From an uncultured Chlorobiota bacterium (GTDB lineage: Bacteria > Bacteroidota > Bacteroidia > Bacteroidales > JAADGE01), in the NCBI GenBank assembly GCA_947311125.1, contig CAMZKI010000212.1:1-5753 (forward strand): DNA of 5,753 nt. Reading direction: 5' to 3'. The notes beneath the pieces are model-generated. The model had not been told where the DNA came from. It did no database searches and saw only the letters and a list, made by a program, of their open reading frames with translations. Numbering within the stretch: position 1 is the stretch's first letter; every line of letters starts with the position of its first letter. This document shows positions 1 to 5,753 of the stretch, piece after piece. A program made the position numbers and the translations under genes.

Positions 1-177
1 GTAAAACAGGGTTTAAATAAGTTATAGTTTTTCAAATATATTTTCTTCTGGTGCAAAAACTTTCAATTAAAGAAATAACTGTTAAATTTTTTCTACATAC
101 CATTAAATCTAACACAAAGAAAAGAAAAAAAAAAGTAAATTATTTTTTAGATGATTGTTAGCCTTTGAATTATATTA

Positions 178-205
178 GTTGAAAGTTTGTAAAGTTGAAA
201 GTTCG
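178..205. repeat. Short direct repeat, two 12-base copies with 16-base period
   Basis: GTTGAAAGTTTG at 178-189 recurs as GTTGAAAGTTCG at 194-205, one mismatch, with the copies 16 bases apart. It lies in noncoding DNA. It may be the stub of a longer intergenic tandem repeat or replication slippage; no function can be read from two copies. Confidence 0.6.
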
Positions 206-259
206 TTATTAATGTTTATTGCATAAATTCCTTCGGAAGGGTTTGGGTAAATTGTTATG

Positions 260-324
260 TTTTCGGGTTTAATTGATTTTATAAATTAATATATTTTTTC
301 AATTTATTACTTTAAGCCCGAAAA
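260..324. repeat. Long imperfect inverted repeat with AT-rich loop
   Basis: Positions 260-272 (TTTTCGGGTTTAA) pair with 312-324 (TTAAGCCCGAAAA) as 13 base pairs including one G-T wobble. Inside the loop, AATTGA at 271-276 can pair with TCAATT at 299-304, competing for the last two positions of the outer stem. The GC-rich core (CGGG/CCCG) stands out against the AT-rich surroundings. It lies 76 bases past the stop codon of the minus-strand peptidase gene, so it may end or stabilise the 3' end of that transcript. The long loop and the lack of a T-tract after the stem argue against a standard intrinsic terminator. Confidence 0.5.
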
Positions 325-399
325 TCTAACCGGGGGTAAAGCGATTTTTTTTAAATATTTAAAGTATTCAGTTTCTGAATTTATAAAAATAAAATTATA

Positions 400-2463
400 T
401 CATAAATTTTTTAATTTTTTTGCAGCTAAATTTCTTACTTTTATATTTTTATCGCTTTTACTGATTTCTTTCAGGACTTTGACGAATTTGTCGATTAGGA
501 TTTTATCGGTTTCAATGTTTTTATTAAAACCTGAAATTGCTTTATATCTGAATTTCCAATAGGGGTGCCGTGCAAGTCTCAAGTATATTTTGTTTAGTTT
601 GTGTGAACGGGTGTAAATAAGAGCATTAAAAGCATCAATTTTATCGGAATAAAGCGGAGCTTTATCAAGTATGTTTGTGTATTCGGTTATTGTATAGTTT
701 TCATCTTTTTTGCAAAGAATTGCATTGTTCGGGTCAAAATTTATAAATAAAGGTTTTTCTTTAACAGTGAATTCAAAAATTTGCGTTTGCTTTGTTAAAA
801 CAATTTTTTTGTTGATAAGCGTGTCCGGAAAATAAATATCAACAGAAGTTTTTATTTTGTAGAGAGGGGCTTTATTTAAGTTTTGAGTTTGTTCTATTTT
901 TATGCTTGCTTTTTTTGTTTCCGGAATATAGCCGTAAGTAATTTTAAGCTCCGGTATGCCTTTATTTAAGAACCATTCGTTGAAGAACCAATTTAAATCT
1001 TCACCGGTAACTTCTTCAAAAGCTAAACGCAGATTATGAATTTCAACCGCTTTGTATTCATTTGTTTTAAGGTATAAATTCAATGCCTTGAAAAAAGCAT
1101 CATCGCCTACGGTATATCGCAGCATATGAAGTATCAGACCGCCTTTTTGATACGAATGAGCATCGAACATATTATCTCTGTGTTTATAATAAAATCTGAT
1201 TAAATCTTTGTTTTTAAAGAATCGTTCGAAATTATATTCGTTAAAGTTATCGGATATATGATTGTCGGCTTCAAACCTGCCGTATTTGTGCTCTATCCAG
1301 AGGTATTCAAAATAAGTTGCAAAAGACTCGTTAAGCGGCAGGTTTGCCCACGATTCGCAGGTTACGAGGTCGCCGAACCAATGGTGTGATAATTCATGAG
1401 CAACTACGGATTCGTTTTTTATTCGGTGCTGCTCGTTTCTGAAGTTAAGGATAAATTCTCCGAAAACTACGGCTCCTGTGTTTTCCATTGCTCCGGAAAC
1501 GAAATTCTTAACAACAATTTGCGAATATTTATCCCAAGGGAAGTCGTAATTTAAGATTCGGGAATAAAACTCTATCATTTCAGATGTATTTTTAAATATT
1601 TTTTCGGCTTTTTCTTTTTTATCTTCTTCGACATAAACATCTAACGATATGTTTCTCCACCAATCTTTTATTACTGAAAATTTACCTGCAGCTATCATCG
1701 CCAGATACGGTGCGTGAGGTATATCCTGTCGCCAATAGTCGGTGCGTGTACTGTCTTCATTTGCTACAGAACTTATTAACTTTCCGTTTGACAGAGAAAT
1801 GAAATCGTTTCTTACGGTAATATAAAAATCTTGTGTCATTTTTTGATTCGGAGAGTCAATTGTAGGAAACCAGCAAGAGTTTGACTGTGTTTCGCCCTGT
1901 GTCCAGATTTGAGGATTATCCGTATCTGCATTTATGAAATAAAGTCCTTTGTTTGAGTGTATTGCCCACGAACCTCCCGGTTTAACTTTTTCGGGATTGG
2001 CGGTATAATCAACGTAAATTTTCAGAGTGTCGTTTCGTGTATAATTTTTGTCAAGTTTTATATTTATTTTGTTGTTTTTATATGAATATGATATGTTATG
2101 TATTTCTTTGTTTTTATAACTGACGTTGATTTTGCTAATGTTAAATTCACGGGCATCTAAAATAATTGAATCCGTAGGATAAAAATGAGGTTTTAAAGTA
2201 ATAACTGCTTTTCCGTATGCTTGTTTTTCCGAATAATTAAATTTTATGTGCAGTTCAGTGTTTATAAGGTTTACGTAAATTGTATTTGAAGCTTTATAAC
2301 TGCTTATAAGTTTTTCTTTTTCAAAAACTGTTTTTATATCGTTATTGCCGGGCTCTTGAACGGAGTATGAAGATTTATCGGGTTTGTCAATAATAATTTT
2401 TTCGGTTTTACAGGACAGAAAAAAGGTTGTAAACAGAACGATAAACAGTTTTACGAATTTCAT
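400..2463 (-). CDS. M1 family zinc aminopeptidase, predicted lipoprotein
   Basis: A 687-residue metallo-aminopeptidase expected to remove N-terminal residues from peptides. The N-terminus is a lipoprotein signal: charged MKFVK, a hydrophobic run, then FLSC with the lipidated Cys at 18, so it should be anchored in the envelope, not cytoplasmic. A beta-rich N-terminal domain covers about residues 50-260. The catalytic domain follows, with the exopeptidase motif GAMEN at 324-328, the zinc motif HELSH at 356-360 (ligands His356, His360, catalytic Glu357), the third ligand Glu379 in NESF, and the likely transition-state Tyr438 in SYQKG. All key residues are present, so it should be active. A beta domain (about 505-585) and a short helical tail resembling HEAT repeats (about 600-687) close the protein; the tail is shorter than the large helical domain of PepN-type enzymes. 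I chose the ATG at 2463 over an in-frame TTG at 2490 because it places the signal peptide at the N-terminus. It is transcribed divergently from the SPOR gene. Substrate range is unknown. Confidence 0.95.
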   Translation of the reverse strand: MKFVKLFIVLFTTFFLSCKTEKIIIDKPDKSSYSVQEPGNNDIKTVFEKEKLISSYKASNTIYVNLINTELHIKFNYSEKQAYGKAVITLKPHFYPTDSIILDAREFNISKINVSYKNKEIHNISYSYKNNKINIKLDKNYTRNDTLKIYVDYTANPEKVKPGGSWAIHSNKGLYFINADTDNPQIWTQGETQSNSCWFPTIDSPNQKMTQDFYITVRNDFISLSNGKLISSVANEDSTRTDYWRQDIPHAPYLAMIAAGKFSVIKDWWRNISLDVYVEEDKKEKAEKIFKNTSEMIEFYSRILNYDFPWDKYSQIVVKNFVSGAMENTGAVVFGEFILNFRNEQHRIKNESVVAHELSHHWFGDLVTCESWANLPLNESFATYFEYLWIEHKYGRFEADNHISDNFNEYNFERFFKNKDLIRFYYKHRDNMFDAHSYQKGGLILHMLRYTVGDDAFFKALNLYLKTNEYKAVEIHNLRLAFEEVTGEDLNWFFNEWFLNKGIPELKITYGYIPETKKASIKIEQTQNLNKAPLYKIKTSVDIYFPDTLINKKIVLTKQTQIFEFTVKEKPLFINFDPNNAILCKKDENYTITEYTNILDKAPLYSDKIDAFNALIYTRSHKLNKIYLRLARHPYWKFRYKAISGFNKNIETDKILIDKFVKVLKEISKSDKNIKVRNLAAKKLKNL

Positions 2464-2494
2464 ATTATGATATTTAACGTATAAAATCAAACAA

Positions 2495-2502
2495 CAAATG
2501 TA
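2495..2502 (-). promoter_or_regulatory. Candidate -7 box of the M1 peptidase promoter
   Basis: The minus strand reads TACATTTG here, an exact match to the Bacteroidota sigma factor -7 consensus TAnnTTTG, ending 31 bases before the chosen ATG. This spacing gives a plausible short leader and supports the ATG at 2463. I found no clear -33 TTTG at the usual distance upstream, so the call rests on one box only. Confidence 0.45.
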
Positions 2503-2652
2503 ATATTTTGCTTCAGTATTTAAAAATATGTTTAATTTACAAATTCAATTTTTTGTAATTGTTGAGGTTTTATGATTTGATACCGGATAACAGACTTTTT
2601 ACGGAAAAGATATTGTTATTTGAAGTGAGGTTTGTTTATTCCGGCAAATTAT

Positions 2653-2672
2653 TTGTATAATAATTGTATAAT
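2653..2672 (+). promoter_or_regulatory. Tandem 9-base repeat upstream of the SPOR gene
   Basis: TTGTATAAT occurs at 2653-2661 and again at 2664-2672, separated by AA, giving an 11-base period, close to one DNA helical turn. It lies 53 bases before the ATG of the SPOR gene in the divergent intergenic region. Two same-face copies would suit a protein-binding site, and each copy also contains TATAAT. In DNA this AT-rich, chance is a real alternative. A second small element, GTTAA-AC-TTAAC (2699-2710), is an inverted repeat close to the start codon. Confidence 0.3.
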
Positions 2673-2725
2673 CAGGTAAGATATGAAACTACAGTAATGT
2701 TAAACTTAACTTAAATCTTATTAAA

Positions 2726-3721
2726 ATGAATAAATATTTATTTTCTATACTCTTCTTATTTAGTGCTTTAGTGTTTAACGGGCAAAACAATAAGTATTTT
2801 GACGATATAAAGAAAACATTTGATAAAAAAAATAAAGAGGAATTGACAAATGCTTCTAAAGCAATTAAAAAGGCACAGAAAGATTTTGATATTGCCGAGA
2901 AGTTATTTTCCGGCAAGCAAATTTCTAAAGCATTGTCAAAATCAAAAAGTGCTTCTTCGGTTTTTACAGACAACTACAGAATAATATTTACGATTTATGA
3001 AAAAAAGTTAACATCTTCAGTTGATAAAACTGACGGTGATAAGCGGGAATATCTTAACAAATTGATGCAGGATTCGAAAAGTAATTTTCGTCTTTCAATT
3101 TATAACAGACTTAAAGCCGGAGAGGTGAAAAATGAGAAAGAGGCTTATGAATTGTTAAAAACGGCACATCAAAAAGAAATTGAAGCAATTGACGGTTTAA
3201 GTACCGTATTTGCTTTGTTAAACGGGTGGGAAACAGCAGATTATTCTGTGGAGAAAGATGATTATACCGCCGGCAACACATTTGAAAATAAGAATACCGA
3301 AGATTTCGATACAAGAAGTTTCAGCGTAAACGACCCTGCTTTGCAGAGCGGCTATAAGTTTAATCATAAGATTATTACGACTGACGAAAACGAAAATACT
3401 GAAGTTGCCGTTAACAGTAATGATTACAGCAACACAGGTGTTAATTATCAGCCGACCGGGAATGTTAAGCACGAGTTCAGGCTGCAAATAGGGGCTTCAA
3501 TTCTGCCTGCAAATGAATCTCAACTTAAGAGGTTAAACAAAACAGATTTGCCTGTGAAAGTTTATAGGTCAAATGTTTACTATAAATATACGATAGGCAG
3601 TTTTAAGGACTTTCAGGAAGCTAAAAACTATAAAAATGCTTACGGACTTACAGATGTGTATATTGTTGAATATAAAAACGGAAAAGAAGTAAAAGTTTAT
3701 CTGCGTGATGTTTTGCAGTAA
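2726..3721 (+). CDS. Secreted protein with helical N-terminal region and C-terminal SPOR-like domain
   Basis: A 331-residue protein with an N-terminal signal peptide (MNK, hydrophobic core to about residue 17, likely cut near FNG-QN at 19-20), so it is exported. There is no lipobox Cys. Residues 25-165 are rich in Lys, Glu, Ala and Leu and appear mostly helical, possibly a coiled-coil or repeat-like bundle. Residues 170-248 are rich in Asp, Asn, Thr and Ser and look like a flexible linker. Residues 250-325 resemble a SPOR domain: FRLQIGAS opens it, YYKYTIGSFKDFQEAKNY forms the second strand and helix, and VYIVEYKNGKEV the last strand. SPOR domains bind septal, denuded peptidoglycan, so a role at the cell wall or in division is the best inference, not shown here. 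The ATG at 2726 is preceded by an A/T-rich stretch without Shine-Dalgarno, usual in Bacteroidota. The gene stands alone and converges on dnaJ. I do not recognise a named orthologue. Confidence 0.85.
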   Translation: MNKYLFSILFLFSALVFNGQNNKYFDDIKKTFDKKNKEELTNASKAIKKAQKDFDIAEKLFSGKQISKALSKSKSASSVFTDNYRIIFTIYEKKLTSSVDKTDGDKREYLNKLMQDSKSNFRLSIYNRLKAGEVKNEKEAYELLKTAHQKEIEAIDGLSTVFALLNGWETADYSVEKDDYTAGNTFENKNTEDFDTRSFSVNDPALQSGYKFNHKIITTDENENTEVAVNSNDYSNTGVNYQPTGNVKHEFRLQIGASILPANESQLKRLNKTDLPVKVYRSNVYYKYTIGSFKDFQEAKNYKNAYGLTDVYIVEYKNGKEVKVYLRDVLQ

Positions 3722-3736
3722 AAAAAGAAGTAATTC

Positions 3737-3778
3737 AATAAAAAAGGTCATACCATTTTATGTATGACCTTTTTTATT
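3737..3778. terminator. Bidirectional intrinsic terminator between the SPOR gene and dnaJ
   Basis: A near-perfect stem: positions 3737-3753 pair with 3762-3778 over 17 bases around an 8-base loop (3754-3761). The core is GGTCATAC/GTATGACC, flanked by six A on the left and six T on the right, so a T-tract follows the hairpin on both strands. It starts 15 bases after the SPOR stop codon and ends 4 bases before the dnaJ stop codon, exactly where two converging genes would share one terminator. Confidence 0.88.
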
Positions 3779-3782
3779 TTTA

Positions 3783-4928
3783 CTAAAACATATTTTTAAC
3801 TCTGTCAAAAAAACTTTTGTCTTCAGATTCGGGATTCGGAGTAAAATTCGAGGAATCTTTTAATTTTTCAAGAATTCGTTTTTCCTCTTTGGTTAAATTA
3901 GTCGGAGTCCAAACATTTACTTTTACCAGAATGTCTCCTTTTCCGTAAGTTCCGTAAGACGGTAAACCTTTTCCTCTGAGTCTTAATATTTTACCGCTTT
4001 GAGTTCCGGGCGGTATTTTTATTTTAACCTTATTGTCTATTGCAGGTATTTCGGCAGATGTTCCGAGTGCGGCATCCGGAAAACTTATATGCAGATTGTA
4101 AAGTAAATCATTTTCATCGCGTATTAATTCCGGGTGTTCTTCTTCTTCAAATATTACTATTAAATCGCCGTTAATTCCGCCTCTTCTTGCAGCATTTCCT
4201 TTGCCTCCCAATTTCATCTGCATTCCTTCCGAAACTCCGGCGGGAACGTTTACGTGAACTATTTCTTCGCCTTTTACAATACCCTCACCGTGACAATGAG
4301 AGCATTTATGTTTAATAATGGTTCCTTGTCCGTGACAAGAAGGACAAACTGAGCTTGTCTGCATTTGTCCCAGGAAGGTATTTTGTACTCTTATCACCTG
4401 TCCTCTTCCGTTACATGTCGAACATGTTTCAACTTCGTTGTTTTCGGCTCCGGTTCCGTTACAATAGCTGCATTTTACATGTTTTCTTACTTTAACTTTT
4501 TTTGTTGTTCCGTATAAAATATCTTTTAAAGATAGTTTTACTCTAATTCTTATGTTAGTTCCTTTACTTACTCTTTTTCTTGAAGATGTTGATCTTCCGA
4601 ACCCCCCGAAACCTCCGAAGCCCATATCTCCGAAAATATCTCCGAAATGAGAAAAAATATCTTCTACGGTCATTCCGCCTCCGCCTCCGAAACCTCCGGC
4701 TCCGTCGAATGCAGAATGTCCGAACCTGTCATATTTTGCACGTTTTTCGTCATCACTTAAAACCTCATAAGCCTCGGCAGCTTCTTTAAATTTCTCTTCA
4801 GCTTCTTTATCTCCCGGGTTTTTATCAGGATGATACTTAACCGCCACTTTTCTGTATGCTTTTTTTATTTCGCTTTTATCGGCATTTTTAGAAACTCCTA
4901 ATATTTCGTAATAATCTCTCTTACTCAT
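3783..4928 (-). CDS. dnaJ: Chaperone protein DnaJ (Hsp40, type I)
   Basis: A complete 381-residue co-chaperone that delivers unfolded substrates to DnaK and stimulates its ATPase in the cytoplasm. The J domain spans about residues 4-70 with the essential HPD at 33-35. A Gly/Phe-rich segment follows (about 74-112), containing the VEDIF motif (88-92). The zinc-binding domain has all four CxxCxGxG repeats: CSYCNGTG (153), CSTCNGRG (169), CPSCHGQG (195) and CSHCHGEG (209), so both zinc centres should form. The C-terminal substrate-binding domains run from about 220 to 345 and the tail ends FFDRVKNMF. Length and domain order fit the family. The start MSKRDYYEILGVSK is the standard DnaJ N-terminus, so the ATG at 4928 is secure. 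It lies 81 bases downstream of grpE on the same strand, suggesting an operon, and shares a terminator with the SPOR gene. Nothing is missing or unusual. Confidence 0.98.
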   Translation of the reverse strand: MSKRDYYEILGVSKNADKSEIKKAYRKVAVKYHPDKNPGDKEAEEKFKEAAEAYEVLSDDEKRAKYDRFGHSAFDGAGGFGGGGGMTVEDIFSHFGDIFGDMGFGGFGGFGRSTSSRKRVSKGTNIRIRVKLSLKDILYGTTKKVKVRKHVKCSYCNGTGAENNEVETCSTCNGRGQVIRVQNTFLGQMQTSSVCPSCHGQGTIIKHKCSHCHGEGIVKGEEIVHVNVPAGVSEGMQMKLGGKGNAARRGGINGDLIVIFEEEEHPELIRDENDLLYNLHISFPDAALGTSAEIPAIDNKVKIKIPPGTQSGKILRLRGKGLPSYGTYGKGDILVKVNVWTPTNLTKEEKRILEKLKDSSNFTPNPESEDKSFFDRVKNMF

Positions 4929-4944
4929 AATTTTATTTTGTCTG

Positions 4945-4952
4945 CAAATTTA
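4945..4952 (-). promoter_or_regulatory. dnaJ: Possible internal -7 box for dnaJ
   Basis: The minus strand reads TAAATTTG, matching the Bacteroidota TAnnTTTG consensus, 16 bases before the dnaJ ATG in the 81-base gap after grpE. A TTG lies only 10 bases upstream of the box, closer than the usual -33 spacing. If active it would give dnaJ its own transcript with a very short leader; chance occurrence in AT-rich DNA is quite possible. Confidence 0.25.
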
Positions 4953-5009
4953 GTTAAAAAGACAACTGTTTTGCATTTTTCTGAAAATTTATAGCACTTA
5001 CCTGAAAAA

Positions 5010-5525
5010 TTATTCTCCGACGACGACTTTTGCGTATCTTAATACTTTGTCGTTCATTTTATATCCTTTTTCTATAACATCAACGACTTTTCCTTTCATA
5101 TCATCTTCCGCAGCCGGAACTTTTGTCAGGGCTTCGTGTAAATCGGTATCAAAAACTTCACCTACGGCTTTAATTTCTTTTATGCCGCGTTCTTTAAGAA
5201 AATTATAAAGGTGCTTGTATATCAAGTTAATACCTTCTTTTACGGCTTCAATATCTTTTGCTTCGTCAACGGATTTTTTAGCTCTGTCAATATTATCCAT
5301 CACCGGCAGAAAATTAATCAGGGTATCTTCTCCCGCTGTTTTTATGAGTTCCGTTTTTTCTTTTAAAGTGCGTTTGCGGTAATTATCATATTCTGCGACA
5401 AGTCTTAAATATCTGTCGTTAAGTTCATTTATTTTCTCTTCCAGTTCTTTAATTTTATCCTCTGCTTTATTTTTAGCTTTAGAACTTTTCTTTGTTTTTG
5501 ATTTGTTTTTATTATCTTTTTTATT
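5010..5525 (-). CDS. grpE: GrpE nucleotide-exchange factor, 5' end missing
   Basis: GrpE releases ADP from DnaK and so resets the DnaK-DnaJ cycle in the cytoplasm. The open frame gives 171 residues, counted from the codon after an in-frame TAG at 5526-5528. It starts with a Lys/Asn-rich, probably disordered stretch (1-22), then a long coiled-coil dimerisation helix with AEDKIKELEEKINELNDRY (21-39) and the conserved core EYDNYRKRT (45-53), then LPVMDNIDRA (73-82). The C-terminal beta wing carries the family signature VGEVFDTDLHEAL (121-133) and ends YAKVVVGE. All conserved parts are present. No ATG, GTG or TTG exists in frame between the TAG and the coiled coil; the GTG at 5303 lies inside the conserved core (Val of LPVMD) and cannot be the start. 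The true N-terminus, probably some ten to thirty poorly conserved residues, is therefore absent, as if the sequence to the right of about 5520 does not belong to this gene. It lies upstream of dnaJ on the same strand, probably in one operon. Confidence 0.92.
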   Translation of the reverse strand, partial: NKKDNKNKSKTKKSSKAKNKAEDKIKELEEKINELNDRYLRLVAEYDNYRKRTLKEKTELIKTAGEDTLINFLPVMDNIDRAKKSVDEAKDIEAVKEGINLIYKHLYNFLKERGIKEIKAVGEVFDTDLHEALTKVPAAEDDMKGKVVDVIEKGYKMNDKVLRYAKVVVGE

Positions 5526-5753
5526 CTATTTATCTTAATCGTCTAGTCTTTTTTTTTTAGTTTATAACTTTGGATTTTTCTATTTATTTCTCCTAATTTT
5601 TTCCACTTCGTTCATTTTACTTTTATTCCCTTTACCTTATCCATTTGACCCTCTAATCTTCGTTCAATCTCGGTTTCTACTGATTCCACTTACTTCTGTA
5701 CTTTACTTTTTCTTTTATTAGTCCAATATTCTCACTTTTCCAGTTAATCGTAC
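5526..5753. other. Noncoding, strongly strand-biased tail, possibly not contiguous with grpE
   Basis: By hand count, 5521-5753 has 124 T, 51 C, 43 A and 15 G on the plus strand, about 75% pyrimidine. In the grpE frame on the minus strand there are at least nine stops, at 5526, 5535, 5562, 5580, 5637, 5664, 5703, 5715 and 5718 (leftmost plus-strand base of each). No frame on either strand gives a convincing protein and no promoter or start for grpE is visible. The composition resembles DNA coding for a Lys/Glu-rich protein N-terminus on the minus strand, yet the reading frame is absent. Contig-end error, a chimeric join or scrambled sequence would explain this; a true noncoding leader is less easy to reconcile with the missing grpE start. 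Confidence 0.6.

Larger units (their letters stand above)
1..399. other. AT-rich region without a recognisable gene, downstream of the M1 peptidase gene
   Basis: No frame on either strand gives a convincing coding region, and the frames at the left edge close within a few codons, so no partial gene runs in from outside. The stretch is the 3' flank of the minus-strand peptidase gene. It holds a 12-base direct repeat (178-205), a long imperfect inverted repeat (260-324) and a small 6-bp hairpin, ATTCAG/CTGAAT with a 3-base loop (366-380), about 20 bases beyond the peptidase stop codon. None of these has the T-tract of a classical minus-strand terminator. I see no tRNA or other RNA gene here, but a structured RNA cannot be excluded by eye. 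Confidence 0.7.

Noticed and set aside
229..241. CCTTCGGAAGG hairpin resembling a terminator stem
   Set aside because: Only four base pairs with a three-base loop and no following T-tract; too weak to call.
366..380. ATTCAG/CTGAAT hairpin just after the M1 stop as its terminator
   Set aside because: A six-pair AT-rich stem; on the minus strand the following run is A, not T, so it lacks the intrinsic terminator form.
2464..2490. TTG start adding nine residues to the M1 peptidase
   Set aside because: The extension would put nine residues before the Met-Lys start of a clear lipoprotein signal peptide, and the ATG at 2463 sits at a natural distance from the TACATTTG box.
2689..2973. Minus-strand open frame over the start of the SPOR gene
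   Set aside because: Antisense shadow of the coding strand; its hydrophobic runs mirror Lys-rich helices and it covers the SPOR promoter and start.
3111..3751. Three minus-strand open frames inside and just past the SPOR gene (3111-3314, 3218-3487, 3569-3751)
   Set aside because: All lie antisense to a well-supported gene, have no family resemblance, and the last crosses the terminator.
4580..4789. Plus-strand open frame opposite the J and Gly/Phe regions of dnaJ
   Set aside because: Its Arg/Leu-rich repeats are the antisense reading of Gly/Phe and Lys/Glu codons in a secure gene.
5010..5303. A 97-residue protein starting at GTG 5303
   Set aside because: This GTG encodes a Val in the middle of the conserved GrpE core; the same frame continues upstream with coiled-coil and EYDNYRKRT sequence.
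1..5753. CRISPR array, transposon ends, tRNA genes or a defence system
   Set aside because: No regularly spaced repeats, transposase-like protein, target duplications or tRNA-like motifs were seen; the genes are housekeeping or envelope genes.

Overview
The window looks like chromosomal DNA of an AT-rich member of the Bacteroidota. The support is a strong A/T bias, absence of Shine-Dalgarno sequences before the genes, Bacteroidota-style -7 promoter boxes (TAnnTTTG), a lipoprotein M1 metallopeptidase, a secreted SPOR-like protein, and an adjacent grpE-dnaJ pair with no dnaK or hrcA in view. The order or genus cannot be fixed from the sequence.

Layout, left to right. Positions 1-399 hold no recognisable gene, only a short direct repeat and a long imperfect inverted repeat. 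Positions 400-2463 (minus) encode an M1-family zinc aminopeptidase with a lipoprotein signal peptide. Positions 2464-2725 form a divergent promoter region between that gene and the next one. Positions 2726-3721 (plus) encode a secreted protein with a helical N-terminal half and a C-terminal SPOR-like domain. A strong hairpin with A and T flanks at 3737-3778 serves as a shared terminator for this gene and the converging dnaJ. Positions 3783-4928 (minus) encode a complete DnaJ. Positions 5010-5525 (minus) encode GrpE with its extreme N-terminus missing. From about 5526 to the right edge (5753) the sequence is extremely pyrimidine-rich on the plus strand, full of stops in the grpE frame, and provides no start for grpE.

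Functionally, GrpE and DnaJ are the nucleotide-exchange factor and J-protein co-chaperones of DnaK. They are transcribed in the same direction, grpE first, probably as an operon. The M1 peptidase and the SPOR protein are both envelope proteins, facing away from each other; nothing in the sequence links them to the chaperones beyond proximity. I see no CRISPR array, insertion sequence, tRNA, defence system or clearly new multi-gene system. The most notable anomaly is the right-hand end, where a conserved gene loses its 5' end abruptly; an assembly or contig-end artefact is as likely as a biological cause.
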